A stretch of 9,854 bases of DNA from positions 1-9,854 of the forward strand of contig JBMYRC010000149.1 of NCBI GenBank assembly GCA_049601975.1, given 5' to 3'. This document shows, piece after piece, positions 1 through 7,183 of the stretch. This DNA is from UBA6544 sp049601975. GTDB lineage: Bacteria > Pseudomonadota > Alphaproteobacteria > UBA8366. The notes under the pieces are model-generated. The model was not told the origin of the DNA. It saw only the letters and a program-made list of their open reading frames with translations, and searched no databases. A program made the translations under genes and the position numbers. The stretch's first letter is position 1. Each line of letters starts with the position of its first letter.

Positions 1-1498
1 AGAGTTGCGCCGCAAAGGCATAAACCCCAAGCCCCAGCGCGACGAGACCGCAGAGCGCCGAAATCTTCTCTAGACTCGATCCTCCGAGATAGGGGCCAAG
101 CGCCGATGCCCCAAATACCAGCGACACCGCCATAACAAGGGCCGCCGCTAGAGCCCGCGGCGCGTTGCGCCGCAAGCGAGGGTCGATCCTCAATTGGTTT
201 CGGCGATGGAGAATAAAGCAGAGGGCAAGCGCATTGATCCAGGCCGAACACGCCGTCGCCAATGCAATCCCCACATGGGCCATAACTTGCATCAAGGTCA
301 CCGCCAGCACGACGTTCAAGACCATTGCGAATACCGCCACCTTCACCGGCGTCGCCGTATCCTGGCGGGCGAAAAAGCCCGGCGTCAGTGCCTTGATTAA
401 AACATATGCAGGCAGCCCGACGGCAAACGCGGCCAGCGCAGCGGCGGTATTGGCGGCGGCGGCGGCATCAAAAGCACCGCGCTCGAACAGCACGGAGACA
501 ATCGGTCCGGCGATGGTCACCAACGCGGCCGCCGCTGGAAGCGTTAGAATCAAGGCAAATTCAATGGCGCGATTTTGGCTGTCGCTCGCCGCCGCTTCGT
601 CGCCGTCCGCCAATTGGCGCGTGAGGAGGGGTAGTAAGGTAACACCGACCGCGACGCCAACAACACCGAGAGGAAGTTGATTGATCCGGTCGGCGAAATA
701 CAAATACGAGACCGACCCTTCCCGCAGCGTCGACGCCAAAATAACGTCCACCACGAGATTAATCTGCACCACCCCAGCCCCGATTAAGCCCGGCGCCATC
801 AAAGCGAGCAGACGCCGGACGCTGGGTGTCAGCCGTGGGCGAGGCAGCCGGATCATGATATCCGCCCGAGCACAGGCGGCAGCGATCCAGATCAATTGGC
901 CAATCCCCGCCGCCGTCACCGCCCATGCCAGCCCGAAACCGGGATGGGGTATGTAGCCAAGACCGATCAAGACCAATGCTGAGATCAACACGATGTTCAG
1001 CAAAATCGGGGCGGCGGCGGTCGCAGCAAAACGCTGCATCGTATTCAGCATCCCGCCTAGCAAGGCGATCAGCGCCATGAACATGAGATAAGGAAAAGTG
1101 ATCCGCGTCAGCTCAATGGTCAGCCCGAACTTCTCGGGCTGATCCGCAAACCCGGGCGCAATCGCGTACATCAACCACGGCATCAACAGCGCCGCCGAGA
1201 ACGTAAACAGCATCAATGCCGAGACCAGCACGGCCGCCGCTTCCGCCGCAAACGCCCGGGCGGACGCCTTGCCACCGGTCGTCAAGCGTTCGCCGAATAG
1301 CGGTACGAAGGCTGCATTGAAGGCGCCTTCGGCAAACAGACGCCGAAAAAAATTGGGAAACTTGAAAGCAACGAAAAAGGCGTCGGCGATCAATCCGGCA
1401 CCAAGCGTGCCGGCCATGAGAATGTCGCGGACAAATCCGAGAATCCGGCTTCCCATGGTCCAACCGCCAACCGTCGCAATGGATCGAAATAGAGACAT
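1..1498 (-). CDS. murJ: MurJ/MviN lipid II flippase, C-terminal end cut by window edge
   Basis: Inner-membrane flippase of the MOP superfamily that moves lipid II across the cytoplasmic membrane for peptidoglycan synthesis. The frame starts at ATG 1498-1496 and is open for 499 codons to the left edge with no stop, so probably only 10-25 C-terminal residues are missing (E. coli MurJ is 511 aa). The start is well placed: the N-terminus MSLFRSIATV...MGSRILGFVRD aligns without gaps with E. coli MurJ, so the functionally important R18, R24, D39 and R52 fall at identical numbers. Further signatures are FFVAFKFPN (41-49), FAEGAFNAAFVPLF (about 55-68) and SVSYLYFADRINQLPLGVVG in the middle of the protein. 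Long Ala/Leu/Val-rich hydrophobic segments fit the 14-helix fold. It lies 61 nt downstream of glnD on the same strand. No strong Shine-Dalgarno precedes the ATG (only a distant GGTGG). The identification is secure; the exact C-terminus is not visible. Confidence 0.96.
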   Translation of the reverse strand, partial: MSLFRSIATVGGWTMGSRILGFVRDILMAGTLGAGLIADAFFVAFKFPNFFRRLFAEGAFNAAFVPLFGERLTTGGKASARAFAAEAAAVLVSALMLFTFSAALLMPWLMYAIAPGFADQPEKFGLTIELTRITFPYLMFMALIALLGGMLNTMQRFAATAAAPILLNIVLISALVLIGLGYIPHPGFGLAWAVTAAGIGQLIWIAAACARADIMIRLPRPRLTPSVRRLLALMAPGLIGAGVVQINLVVDVILASTLREGSVSYLYFADRINQLPLGVVGVAVGVTLLPLLTRQLADGDEAAASDSQNRAIEFALILTLPAAAALVTIAGPIVSVLFERGAFDAAAAANTAAALAAFAVGLPAYVLIKALTPGFFARQDTATPVKVAVFAMVLNVVLAVTLMQVMAHVGIALATACSAWINALALCFILHRRNQLRIDPRLRRNAPRALAAALVMAVSLVFGASALGPYLGGSSLEKISALCGLVALGLGVYAFAAQL

Positions 1499-1559
1499 CG
1501 TTGGTATTTAACCACCGGTTACGGCGAAATTGCGGCGAGCATCCGACACGTTACGCGCC

Positions 1560-4379
1560 CTATTCCGCGGCTACCGCTGCCTTGGCCCGGCGCGGTTTTG
1601 CCGCACGCGGTTCGCACGACCCCTCTTGCAACGCTTTCAATAATGCCGCGCGAGTCGCTTTCAGTTTGCCTTCATGCTCAACCTTCATGCCGAAGATGTC
1701 CTTTACATAAAACACGTCGACAACTTCTTCCCCGAACGTCGAGATCTTCGCGGAACCGATCCGCAGTCCAAGTTCCGACAAAGCCCGCGTCAGGTCATAC
1801 AGCAATCCGGGCCGATCGCGCCCATTTACCTCGATCACGGTCCGGGTATTCGACGCTTTGTTGTCGATCAACACACGAGGCGATACGGTGAAAACTTTCG
1901 TGCGGCTCGGCAAGCCCTTCATTTTTTTGAGCTCGACATCTGCCCGGATTTCGCCGGCGATCGATTTCTCGACAATCTCCAGGACACGGTCCAATTTAGC
2001 CGATTGGTCCGGCGCCGCCGCATCGCGATCTTGGATCCAAAAACTATCGAGCGCCATGCCATCGTTCAGGGTGTTAATCCGCGCGTCGACGATATTGACG
2101 CCAGCGACCGCCAGACCACCGGCAATGGAACTGAACAAACCCGGATGATCGGCGGCTAGGACAGTAATTTCCGTCACCGCCTTGTAGGTATCGACGCGTC
2201 GGTCGAAAGCGACGGCGAGACCCTGTTTGTTCGCGTCGCGCACGAAGATCCCTTGGCGCGCCAGGGTCTCGATATCGAAAGACAACCAATAACTGGGCGG
2301 GCCCAAGGATTGGAACGTCTCAAACTCCTCATCACTCCAATCAGAAAGCGCCTCGCGGACCCGTTCTTGCGCATCCGTTACCGCGCGATCGCGCCGATCA
2401 GCCGCGAGGCCGCCGGTTAGGACGTCTTCCGTGCGATAGTATAATTCGCGCAGCAACGCCGCCTTCCACCCGTTCCAACGACCAGGCCCGACCGCTCTAA
2501 TATCCGCGACCGTCAAGCATAGAAGCAACCGGAGTCGTTCCGGCGACTGCACGAATTCGGAAAAATCAGCAATGGTTTTCGGATCCGATAGGTCGCGTTT
2601 AAAGGCGGTATTGCTCATAACTAAATGGTGCTCGACAAGCCACGACACCGTTTGGGTTTGCTCGGCGGTCAGTCCCAATCTCGGGCAAAGCTTAAGCGCC
2701 ACCTTCGCGCCCAAAACCGAATGATCGCCACCCCGTCCTTTGGCAATGTCATGCAACAACACCGAGACATACAGAACCTCGCGAGACAGCACCTTGTGAA
2801 TGATTTCGCTCGCCAGGGGATGATCGTCGACCAGACGACCGTGTTCGATGCGGCTTAAAACTCCGATGGCTCTGATCGTATGCTCGTCGGTCGTATAGAC
2901 GTGATACATGTCGTATTGCATCTGCGCCACGACACGCCCGAAATCATTAATGAACTTGCCCAGGACCCCCGCTTCGTTCATGCGGCGGAGGGTGACCTCC
3001 GGGTCTTTTTTCGAGATCAACATACGCATGAACAGCTCATTAGCGTCGGTGTCGTATTGAACCGCCCGGGTCAGACGTTTCAGATTGCGCGTGATCAAAT
3101 GTAAAGCGTTCGGGTGAATATCGAATTCGTGGCGTTGCGCGACTTCGAAGATACGTAACATCTCGGCGGCGGCCGTCTTGAAATGATCTTTCGCCTCGAC
3201 GTTTAAGCGACCGGCTTCGACCTTGAACCCTTCGACTTCACGGGTGAATAGACCCATGCCCGGCAACCGCGATGCCCAACTCCGTTGTTGGCGCGCCTCC
3301 AGTGACGCACAGAAGATGCGCGTTAAATCGCCGACATCCTTGGCGACCAGAAAGTAATGTTTCATGAACCGCTCGACCCCGGAGACCCCTTCGCGATCGA
3401 CATAGCCCATCTCGCGCGCGAGTTCCGGCTGCATATCAAAGGTCAGACGTTCCTCGGCTCGACCGCTGATATAGTGAAGATGGCAGCGCACCGTCCACAG
3501 GAATTTTTGCGCCTTATCAAAGCGCGCGAGCTCAGCTTTCGAGAACACCCCTTCCTCACGTAACTGGCCGATGGTCTCGCAGCGGTAAAGGTATTTCGCG
3601 ATCCAGAACAACGTGTGTAGATCGCGTAGGCCACCTTTGCCTTCCTTGATGTTCGGCTCCAGGACATAGCGTGTATCGCCCATGCGGTCGTGCCGTTCGT
3701 CCCGCTCTTCCAACTTCGCTTCGACAAAGTGACCTTTACCCTTCACCACCTCCTCAAAGAAGCGGTGGCGCAGCTCTCTGTGAAGTTCCTGGACGCCCCA
3801 GATGTATCGGGATTCGAGCAAACCGGTTCGGATGACCATGTCGTCATGGGCTTGCCGGATACAATCGTCCACCGACCGGGTAGCATGCCCCACCTTCAAC
3901 CCCAGATCCCAGAGCGTATAGAGAATGTGCTCGATGACCTGCTCGTTTCGCGGCGTCGGTTTATACGGCAGTAAGAACAACAGATCGATGTCGGAGCGAG
4001 GTGCCAATTCACCCCGTCCATATCCTCCATAGGCGACGATGCAAAGTTGGTCGGCCGAGGTCGGATTGGCGGCCCGGTACAACCAATTCGCCGCAATGTC
4101 GTGCATGACGCGAACCAATTGATCGATCAGGAAACAATGACCCTCGACAGCAAATTCACCGTGTTGGTCTTCTTCGAACCGGCGTCGGATTTCCGCGTTG
4201 CCGGCCGCAAGCGCCGCGCGATAGACATCTAACACGGCAATGGCACTATCGGATTTCGGCAATTCGCCGTCCAACACCGTTTCGACCTGTTCCTGCAGCT
4301 CGATGCGGGCAATAATCGCGCGCTTATTTCTCAACTGCTCCATATTATCGAGCTTCGCGCGGAGCCAATCGAAATGCAA
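1560..4379 (-). CDS. glnD: GlnD, bifunctional [protein-PII] uridylyltransferase / uridylyl-removing enzyme
   Basis: Cytoplasmic nitrogen-status sensor. When glutamine is low it uridylylates the PII proteins (GlnB/GlnK), and when glutamine is high it removes the UMP. The 939-residue product has all family domains in order. The nucleotidyltransferase domain has AYGGYGRGEL (116-124) and metal-binding D130 and D132 in SDIDLL. The GlnD-specific linker contains PNIKEGKGGLRDLHTLFW (242-259) and ISGRAEERLTFDMQPELA (304-321). The HD hydrolase domain has H500, the HD pair 543-544, HH 584-585 and D626. Two ACT domains with DHPGLF (744-749) and DRPGLL (855-860) are the presumed glutamine sensors. The tail (about 921-939) is Ala/Lys/Arg-rich and looks disordered. 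Length is usual for Alphaproteobacteria, with no frameshift or lost catalytic residue. The start is uncertain: the longest frame opens with TTG at 4379, 10 nt after the mutS stop; an ATG at 4343 (codon 13) gives 927 aa, and neither has a strong Shine-Dalgarno. Likely co-transcribed with mutS. Confidence 0.96.
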   Translation of the reverse strand: MHFDWLRAKLDNMEQLRNKRAIIARIELQEQVETVLDGELPKSDSAIAVLDVYRAALAAGNAEIRRRFEEDQHGEFAVEGHCFLIDQLVRVMHDIAANWLYRAANPTSADQLCIVAYGGYGRGELAPRSDIDLLFLLPYKPTPRNEQVIEHILYTLWDLGLKVGHATRSVDDCIRQAHDDMVIRTGLLESRYIWGVQELHRELRHRFFEEVVKGKGHFVEAKLEERDERHDRMGDTRYVLEPNIKEGKGGLRDLHTLFWIAKYLYRCETIGQLREEGVFSKAELARFDKAQKFLWTVRCHLHYISGRAEERLTFDMQPELAREMGYVDREGVSGVERFMKHYFLVAKDVGDLTRIFCASLEARQQRSWASRLPGMGLFTREVEGFKVEAGRLNVEAKDHFKTAAAEMLRIFEVAQRHEFDIHPNALHLITRNLKRLTRAVQYDTDANELFMRMLISKKDPEVTLRRMNEAGVLGKFINDFGRVVAQMQYDMYHVYTTDEHTIRAIGVLSRIEHGRLVDDHPLASEIIHKVLSREVLYVSVLLHDIAKGRGGDHSVLGAKVALKLCPRLGLTAEQTQTVSWLVEHHLVMSNTAFKRDLSDPKTIADFSEFVQSPERLRLLLCLTVADIRAVGPGRWNGWKAALLRELYYRTEDVLTGGLAADRRDRAVTDAQERVREALSDWSDEEFETFQSLGPPSYWLSFDIETLARQGIFVRDANKQGLAVAFDRRVDTYKAVTEITVLAADHPGLFSSIAGGLAVAGVNIVDARINTLNDGMALDSFWIQDRDAAAPDQSAKLDRVLEIVEKSIAGEIRADVELKKMKGLPSRTKVFTVSPRVLIDNKASNTRTVIEVNGRDRPGLLYDLTRALSELGLRIGSAKISTFGEEVVDVFYVKDIFGMKVEHEGKLKATRAALLKALQEGSCEPRAAKPRRAKAAVAAE

Positions 4380-4389
4380 GCAGGCGGTC

Positions 4390-7059
4390 TCAATCCTTCA
4401 GTAAGCCTTTGAGTCGGTAGAGCGCATCGAGTGCCTCGCGCGGCGTCAGGTCGTCCGGATTGAAGTCGCGCAGCGCCAGTTCCGCCTCCGACGGGCCGGA
4501 CGCGGGGGCGGGGGGCGCATTCGCCAAGCTCGCAAATAGCGGCAGTTCTTCGGCCAGACGCGTAATCGCGCTCGATTGCTCGCCCTGCTCCAAGGTCTCC
4601 AGCACCTGTTCGGCACGCAGGATGACCGGCGGCGGCAATCCCGCCAACCGCGCCACATGAATACCATATGAACGGTCCGCAGCCCCCGGCGCCACCTCGT
4701 GCAAGAAGATTACATCCCCTTGCCATTCCTTGACTCGCATCGTGTAGGGCACGCAGGCCTCTAGCAGCGCCGTCAGCGCGACGAGTTCGTGATAATGGGT
4801 CGCAAACAAAGCCCGGCACCGGTTGCTCTCGTGCAAATGCTCGACCGTCGCCCAAGCGATGGACAACCCGTCATAGGTCGCGGTCCCCCGGCCAATTTCG
4901 TCCAGGATCACAAGGGAACGTTCAGTCGCTTGGTTCACGATGGCTGCGGTCTCGACCATCTCCACCATGAAAGTGGAGCGCCCTCGGGCCAAATCGTCGG
5001 CGGCGCCGACACGGCTGAACAGACGGTCGACAACACCGATATACGCACTGTCGGCAGGCACATAACTGCCCATTTGCGCCAGAATGGCGATGAGAGCGTT
5101 TTGGCGCAAGAACGTGCTCTTACCCGCCATATTCGGGCCAGTGACGATCCACAGCCGCTGGTCTTGTGACAGGTCGCAATCATTGGCGACGAAACCGCTC
5201 TTGCCTTGTGCTTCGAGCGCCGCCGCCACGACCGGGTGCCGACCGCCCTCGATGATGAAGGTCTGTGAATCGTCCAATCGCGGTCGTGCATAACGTTGTT
5301 CGACGGCCAAGGACGCGAGCGCAGAGGCAAAATCGAGACGCGCCATTGCCGCCGCCGCCACCGCAATGTTCCCGGATTCCCCGAGAATGTCCCCCGCCAG
5401 GCCCTCGAACAGATCCATCTCGACCGCCAAGGATTTATCCGCTGCTTCCGAGATCGACCGCGCGAGATCGCCGAGCTCCGCCGTCGTGAACCGCATCGCG
5501 TTCGCCATCGATTGGCGGTGGATAAACGGCTCGCCCATTTTGTCCGCGTTGCGGGCCGTCACTTCAATGAAATAACTCAGCACGTTGTTGTGTTTGATTT
5601 TCAGATTCTCGACACCAGACTCCTCCCGGTAGCGCGCTTCGAGCCCCGCGATCAATCGGCGGCTTTGATCCCGCAGCTCACGCAGCTCGTCGAGAGAGGG
5701 CTCAAACTCCGCCCGAATAAAACCACCGTCCCGCGCCATCAACGGCAGATCATCCGCCAAGGCGCGGCGCAAGGTATCGATCAGGCCATCATGTGCTCCG
5801 AAATCTCGGTGAATTTCCTCAATCCCGAAAGGCCGGTTCTCGCTAACGCCGACGGCTGCCTGAAGTGCTGCGGCTTGCACCAGCCCATCGCGGATCGACG
5901 CCATATCGCGAGGTCCCCCACGACCGAGACTGAGCCGCGACAAAGCGCGCTCCAGATCCGGTGCGGCCTTCAGAAGCTCGCGAATCTTTTCACGCAGCTC
6001 CGGCGCTTCGATCAGAAACTGTACTTGATCCAATCGGCCGTTTATGGCCGCCGGGTCCGTCAACGGCGCGGAGAGTCGGGTCGCCAGCAAGCGGGCCCCG
6101 GGCCCGGTCACAGTCCGGTCCACCGCATGCAACAAGCTGCCCGGCCGACCACCGGTCAACGTCCGCGTCAGTTCCAGGCTACGGCGTGTCGCTGCGTCGA
6201 TTTCCAATAATGCGCCGCCACCGATGTGGCGCGGCAGGCCAAGACGCGGCAGTTTGCCGACTTGGGTCAATTCGACATAGTCGATCAAGGCACCCGCAGC
6301 CGCCAACTCAGCACGGTCGAAATCACCGAAGGCGTCAAGCGCCGCCACGTCGTAGACCGCCTCCAGACGCCGCCTGGCGTTGTCGGAATTAAACCGCGCA
6401 TTGGGGACGGGCGTCAGATGGCTTCGCCAATCTTCCAGCAGGCCCGCCAGCTCCGGCCTCTCGTAAAGTTTCTCTGGCATCAACAATTCGCCGGGCGACA
6501 CCCGCGATACTGCCGCCGGTAAGTCCGCAAGCGTCAACGGCTGAACCGTGAAGTCACCGGTCGACATATCGAGCCAAGCGAGGCCGCACTTGTCCGAGAC
6601 TTCGGTTACCGCCGCCAGGTAATTGTGAGAGCGCGCATCAAGGAGCGTTTCCTCGGTCAGCGTGCCCGGGGTGATTAGGCGGGTGACATCGCGCCGCACC
6701 ACCGCTTTCGAGCCACCGCGGCGTTTCGCTTCCGCCGGGTCTTCCATCTGCTCACAAATAGCCACCCGGAAGCCCTTGCGGATCAAACGTTCCAGATAGC
6801 CATCGAGCGCATGCACCGGAACCCCGCACATCGGGATGTCCTCGCCCTTGTGGCTTCCCCGTTTGGTCAGCGCGATATCGAGCGCCGCCGCCGCCGCGAC
6901 CGCATCATCGAAAAACATTTCGTAGAAATCACCCATACGGAAAAACAACAAGGCGTCCGGATAGGCTTCCTTGTTCTGGAAGAATTGCACCATCATCGGC
7001 GTCATGGCACGGGGTGCATTTTTTTCGGTGGGTTCGGACATCACGTCGAAAAATAGCAT
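4390..7059 (-). CDS. mutS: MutS, DNA mismatch repair ATPase
   Basis: Recognises mispaired or looped-out bases and, with ATP, recruits MutL. With the 7059 start the protein has 889 aa. Domain I carries the mismatch-reading F-x-E motif in MGDFYEMFFDD (F45, E47). Connector, core and clamp domains follow (about 135-570), with KIKHNNVLSYFIEV near 487-500. The ATPase domain has Walker A GPNMAGKST (641-649), signature STFMVEM (695-701), Walker B LVILDEIGRGT (716-726, with D720 and E721) and the THYHEL motif (754-759). ELPLF (838-842) resembles a QLxLF beta-clamp-binding peptide. The C-terminal LTPREALDALYRLKGLL (871-887) matches the E. coli tetramerisation segment. The frame is open further upstream to 7200, but that part looks non-coding and would overlap maeB. 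ATG 7059 has GGAG at 4-nt spacing; ATG 7041 (MSEPTEK..., 883 aa) is the alternative favoured by usual family N-termini. First gene of a probable mutS-glnD-murJ unit, divergent from maeB. Confidence 0.97.
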   Translation of the reverse strand: MLFFDVMSEPTEKNAPRAMTPMMVQFFQNKEAYPDALLFFRMGDFYEMFFDDAVAAAAALDIALTKRGSHKGEDIPMCGVPVHALDGYLERLIRKGFRVAICEQMEDPAEAKRRGGSKAVVRRDVTRLITPGTLTEETLLDARSHNYLAAVTEVSDKCGLAWLDMSTGDFTVQPLTLADLPAAVSRVSPGELLMPEKLYERPELAGLLEDWRSHLTPVPNARFNSDNARRRLEAVYDVAALDAFGDFDRAELAAAGALIDYVELTQVGKLPRLGLPRHIGGGALLEIDAATRRSLELTRTLTGGRPGSLLHAVDRTVTGPGARLLATRLSAPLTDPAAINGRLDQVQFLIEAPELREKIRELLKAAPDLERALSRLSLGRGGPRDMASIRDGLVQAAALQAAVGVSENRPFGIEEIHRDFGAHDGLIDTLRRALADDLPLMARDGGFIRAEFEPSLDELRELRDQSRRLIAGLEARYREESGVENLKIKHNNVLSYFIEVTARNADKMGEPFIHRQSMANAMRFTTAELGDLARSISEAADKSLAVEMDLFEGLAGDILGESGNIAVAAAAMARLDFASALASLAVEQRYARPRLDDSQTFIIEGGRHPVVAAALEAQGKSGFVANDCDLSQDQRLWIVTGPNMAGKSTFLRQNALIAILAQMGSYVPADSAYIGVVDRLFSRVGAADDLARGRSTFMVEMVETAAIVNQATERSLVILDEIGRGTATYDGLSIAWATVEHLHESNRCRALFATHYHELVALTALLEACVPYTMRVKEWQGDVIFLHEVAPGAADRSYGIHVARLAGLPPPVILRAEQVLETLEQGEQSSAITRLAEELPLFASLANAPPAPASGPSEAELALRDFNPDDLTPREALDALYRLKGLLKD

Positions 7060-7063
7060 GCAG

Positions 7064-7067
7064 CTCC
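7064..7067 (-). promoter_or_regulatory. Candidate ribosome binding site of mutS
   Basis: GGAG on the minus strand stands 4 nt before ATG 7059, slightly tight but usable. It is 22 nt from ATG 7041, too far to serve that start, and no other Shine-Dalgarno-like element lies between. This is the reason for choosing 7059 over 7041, although family alignments would be compatible with either. Confidence 0.5.
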
Positions 7068-7104
7068 GGAATTGACACAAGGCGACAAGGAAATTTACCA
7101 ACCT

Positions 7105-7120
7105 CTCATTGCCCAATGAG
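7105..7120. repeat. Perfect inverted repeat, candidate operator
   Basis: The 16-bp sequence CTCATTGCCCAATGAG has 7-bp perfectly complementary arms (CTCATTG and CAATGAG) around a 2-nt CC centre. The centre is too short for an unstrained RNA hairpin loop, so a dimeric DNA-binding protein site is the more natural reading. It lies about 64 bp upstream of the maeB ATG and 46 bp upstream of the mutS ATG at 7059, so it could affect either gene. No regulator is identified, and chance occurrence of one such dyad in a short AT-rich region cannot be excluded. Confidence 0.4.
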
Positions 7121-7169
7121 TTGAAAAAGCCCCGGCAATGCGGAATGCTGTTGTCTAAATCATTCAAAT

Positions 7170-7175
7170 AGGAAG
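7170..7175 (+). promoter_or_regulatory. Ribosome binding site of maeB
   Basis: AGGAAG lies 8 nt before ATG 7184, a normal spacing for a Shine-Dalgarno element. It would be only 5 nt before TTG 7181, so it favours the ATG as the real start. Confidence 0.7.
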
Positions 7176-7183
7176 AAATTTTG

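Larger units (their letters stand above)
7060..7183. promoter_or_regulatory. Divergent mutS/maeB intergenic regulatory region
   Basis: About 124 bp separate the two outward-facing genes, and the stretch is visibly AT-richer than the coding DNA. Promoters for both genes must lie here or extend slightly into the coding ends. On the plus strand a consensus TTGACA (7072-7077) is the best -35 candidate for maeB, but the hexamers 16-18 nt downstream (TTTACC, TTACCA, TACCAA) match the -10 consensus poorly. On the minus strand TAAATT, at 7098-7093, is a possible -10 for mutS without a good -35. A perfect inverted repeat (7105-7120) sits in the middle. The region is supported by gene orientation; individual promoter boxes are weak guesses. 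Confidence 0.6.

Noticed and set aside
430..475. GGC/GCC-rich low-complexity stretch
   Set aside because: It encodes an Ala-rich membrane segment of murJ (DAAAAANTAAALAAFA). The repeat units are irregular and explained by protein composition, not a tandem repeat.
165..956. Plus-strand open frames (171, 72 and 91 codons) over the first kilobase
   Set aside because: They are antisense to murJ, which is continuous on the minus strand through position 1. Their Ala/Thr/Arg-rich products reflect the complementary codons of membrane-helix residues.
1113..1463. A 116-codon minus-strand frame
   Set aside because: It is an out-of-frame reading of the murJ 5' part; the true frame starts at 1498 and matches MurJ residue for residue.
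5296..6210. A 304-codon open frame on the plus strand, antisense to mutS
   Set aside because: It lies wholly within mutS, whose protein is intact and conserved there. The antisense product is Arg/Pro-rich with no recognisable domain and no ribosome binding site, typical of a shadow frame in GC-rich coding DNA.
7010..7030. A AAA AAT heptamer in the mutS 5' coding region as a programmed -1 frameshift site
   Set aside because: The heptamer fits the slippery pattern, but I see no downstream stimulatory structure and no functional product in the -1 frame; full-length MutS needs the zero frame.
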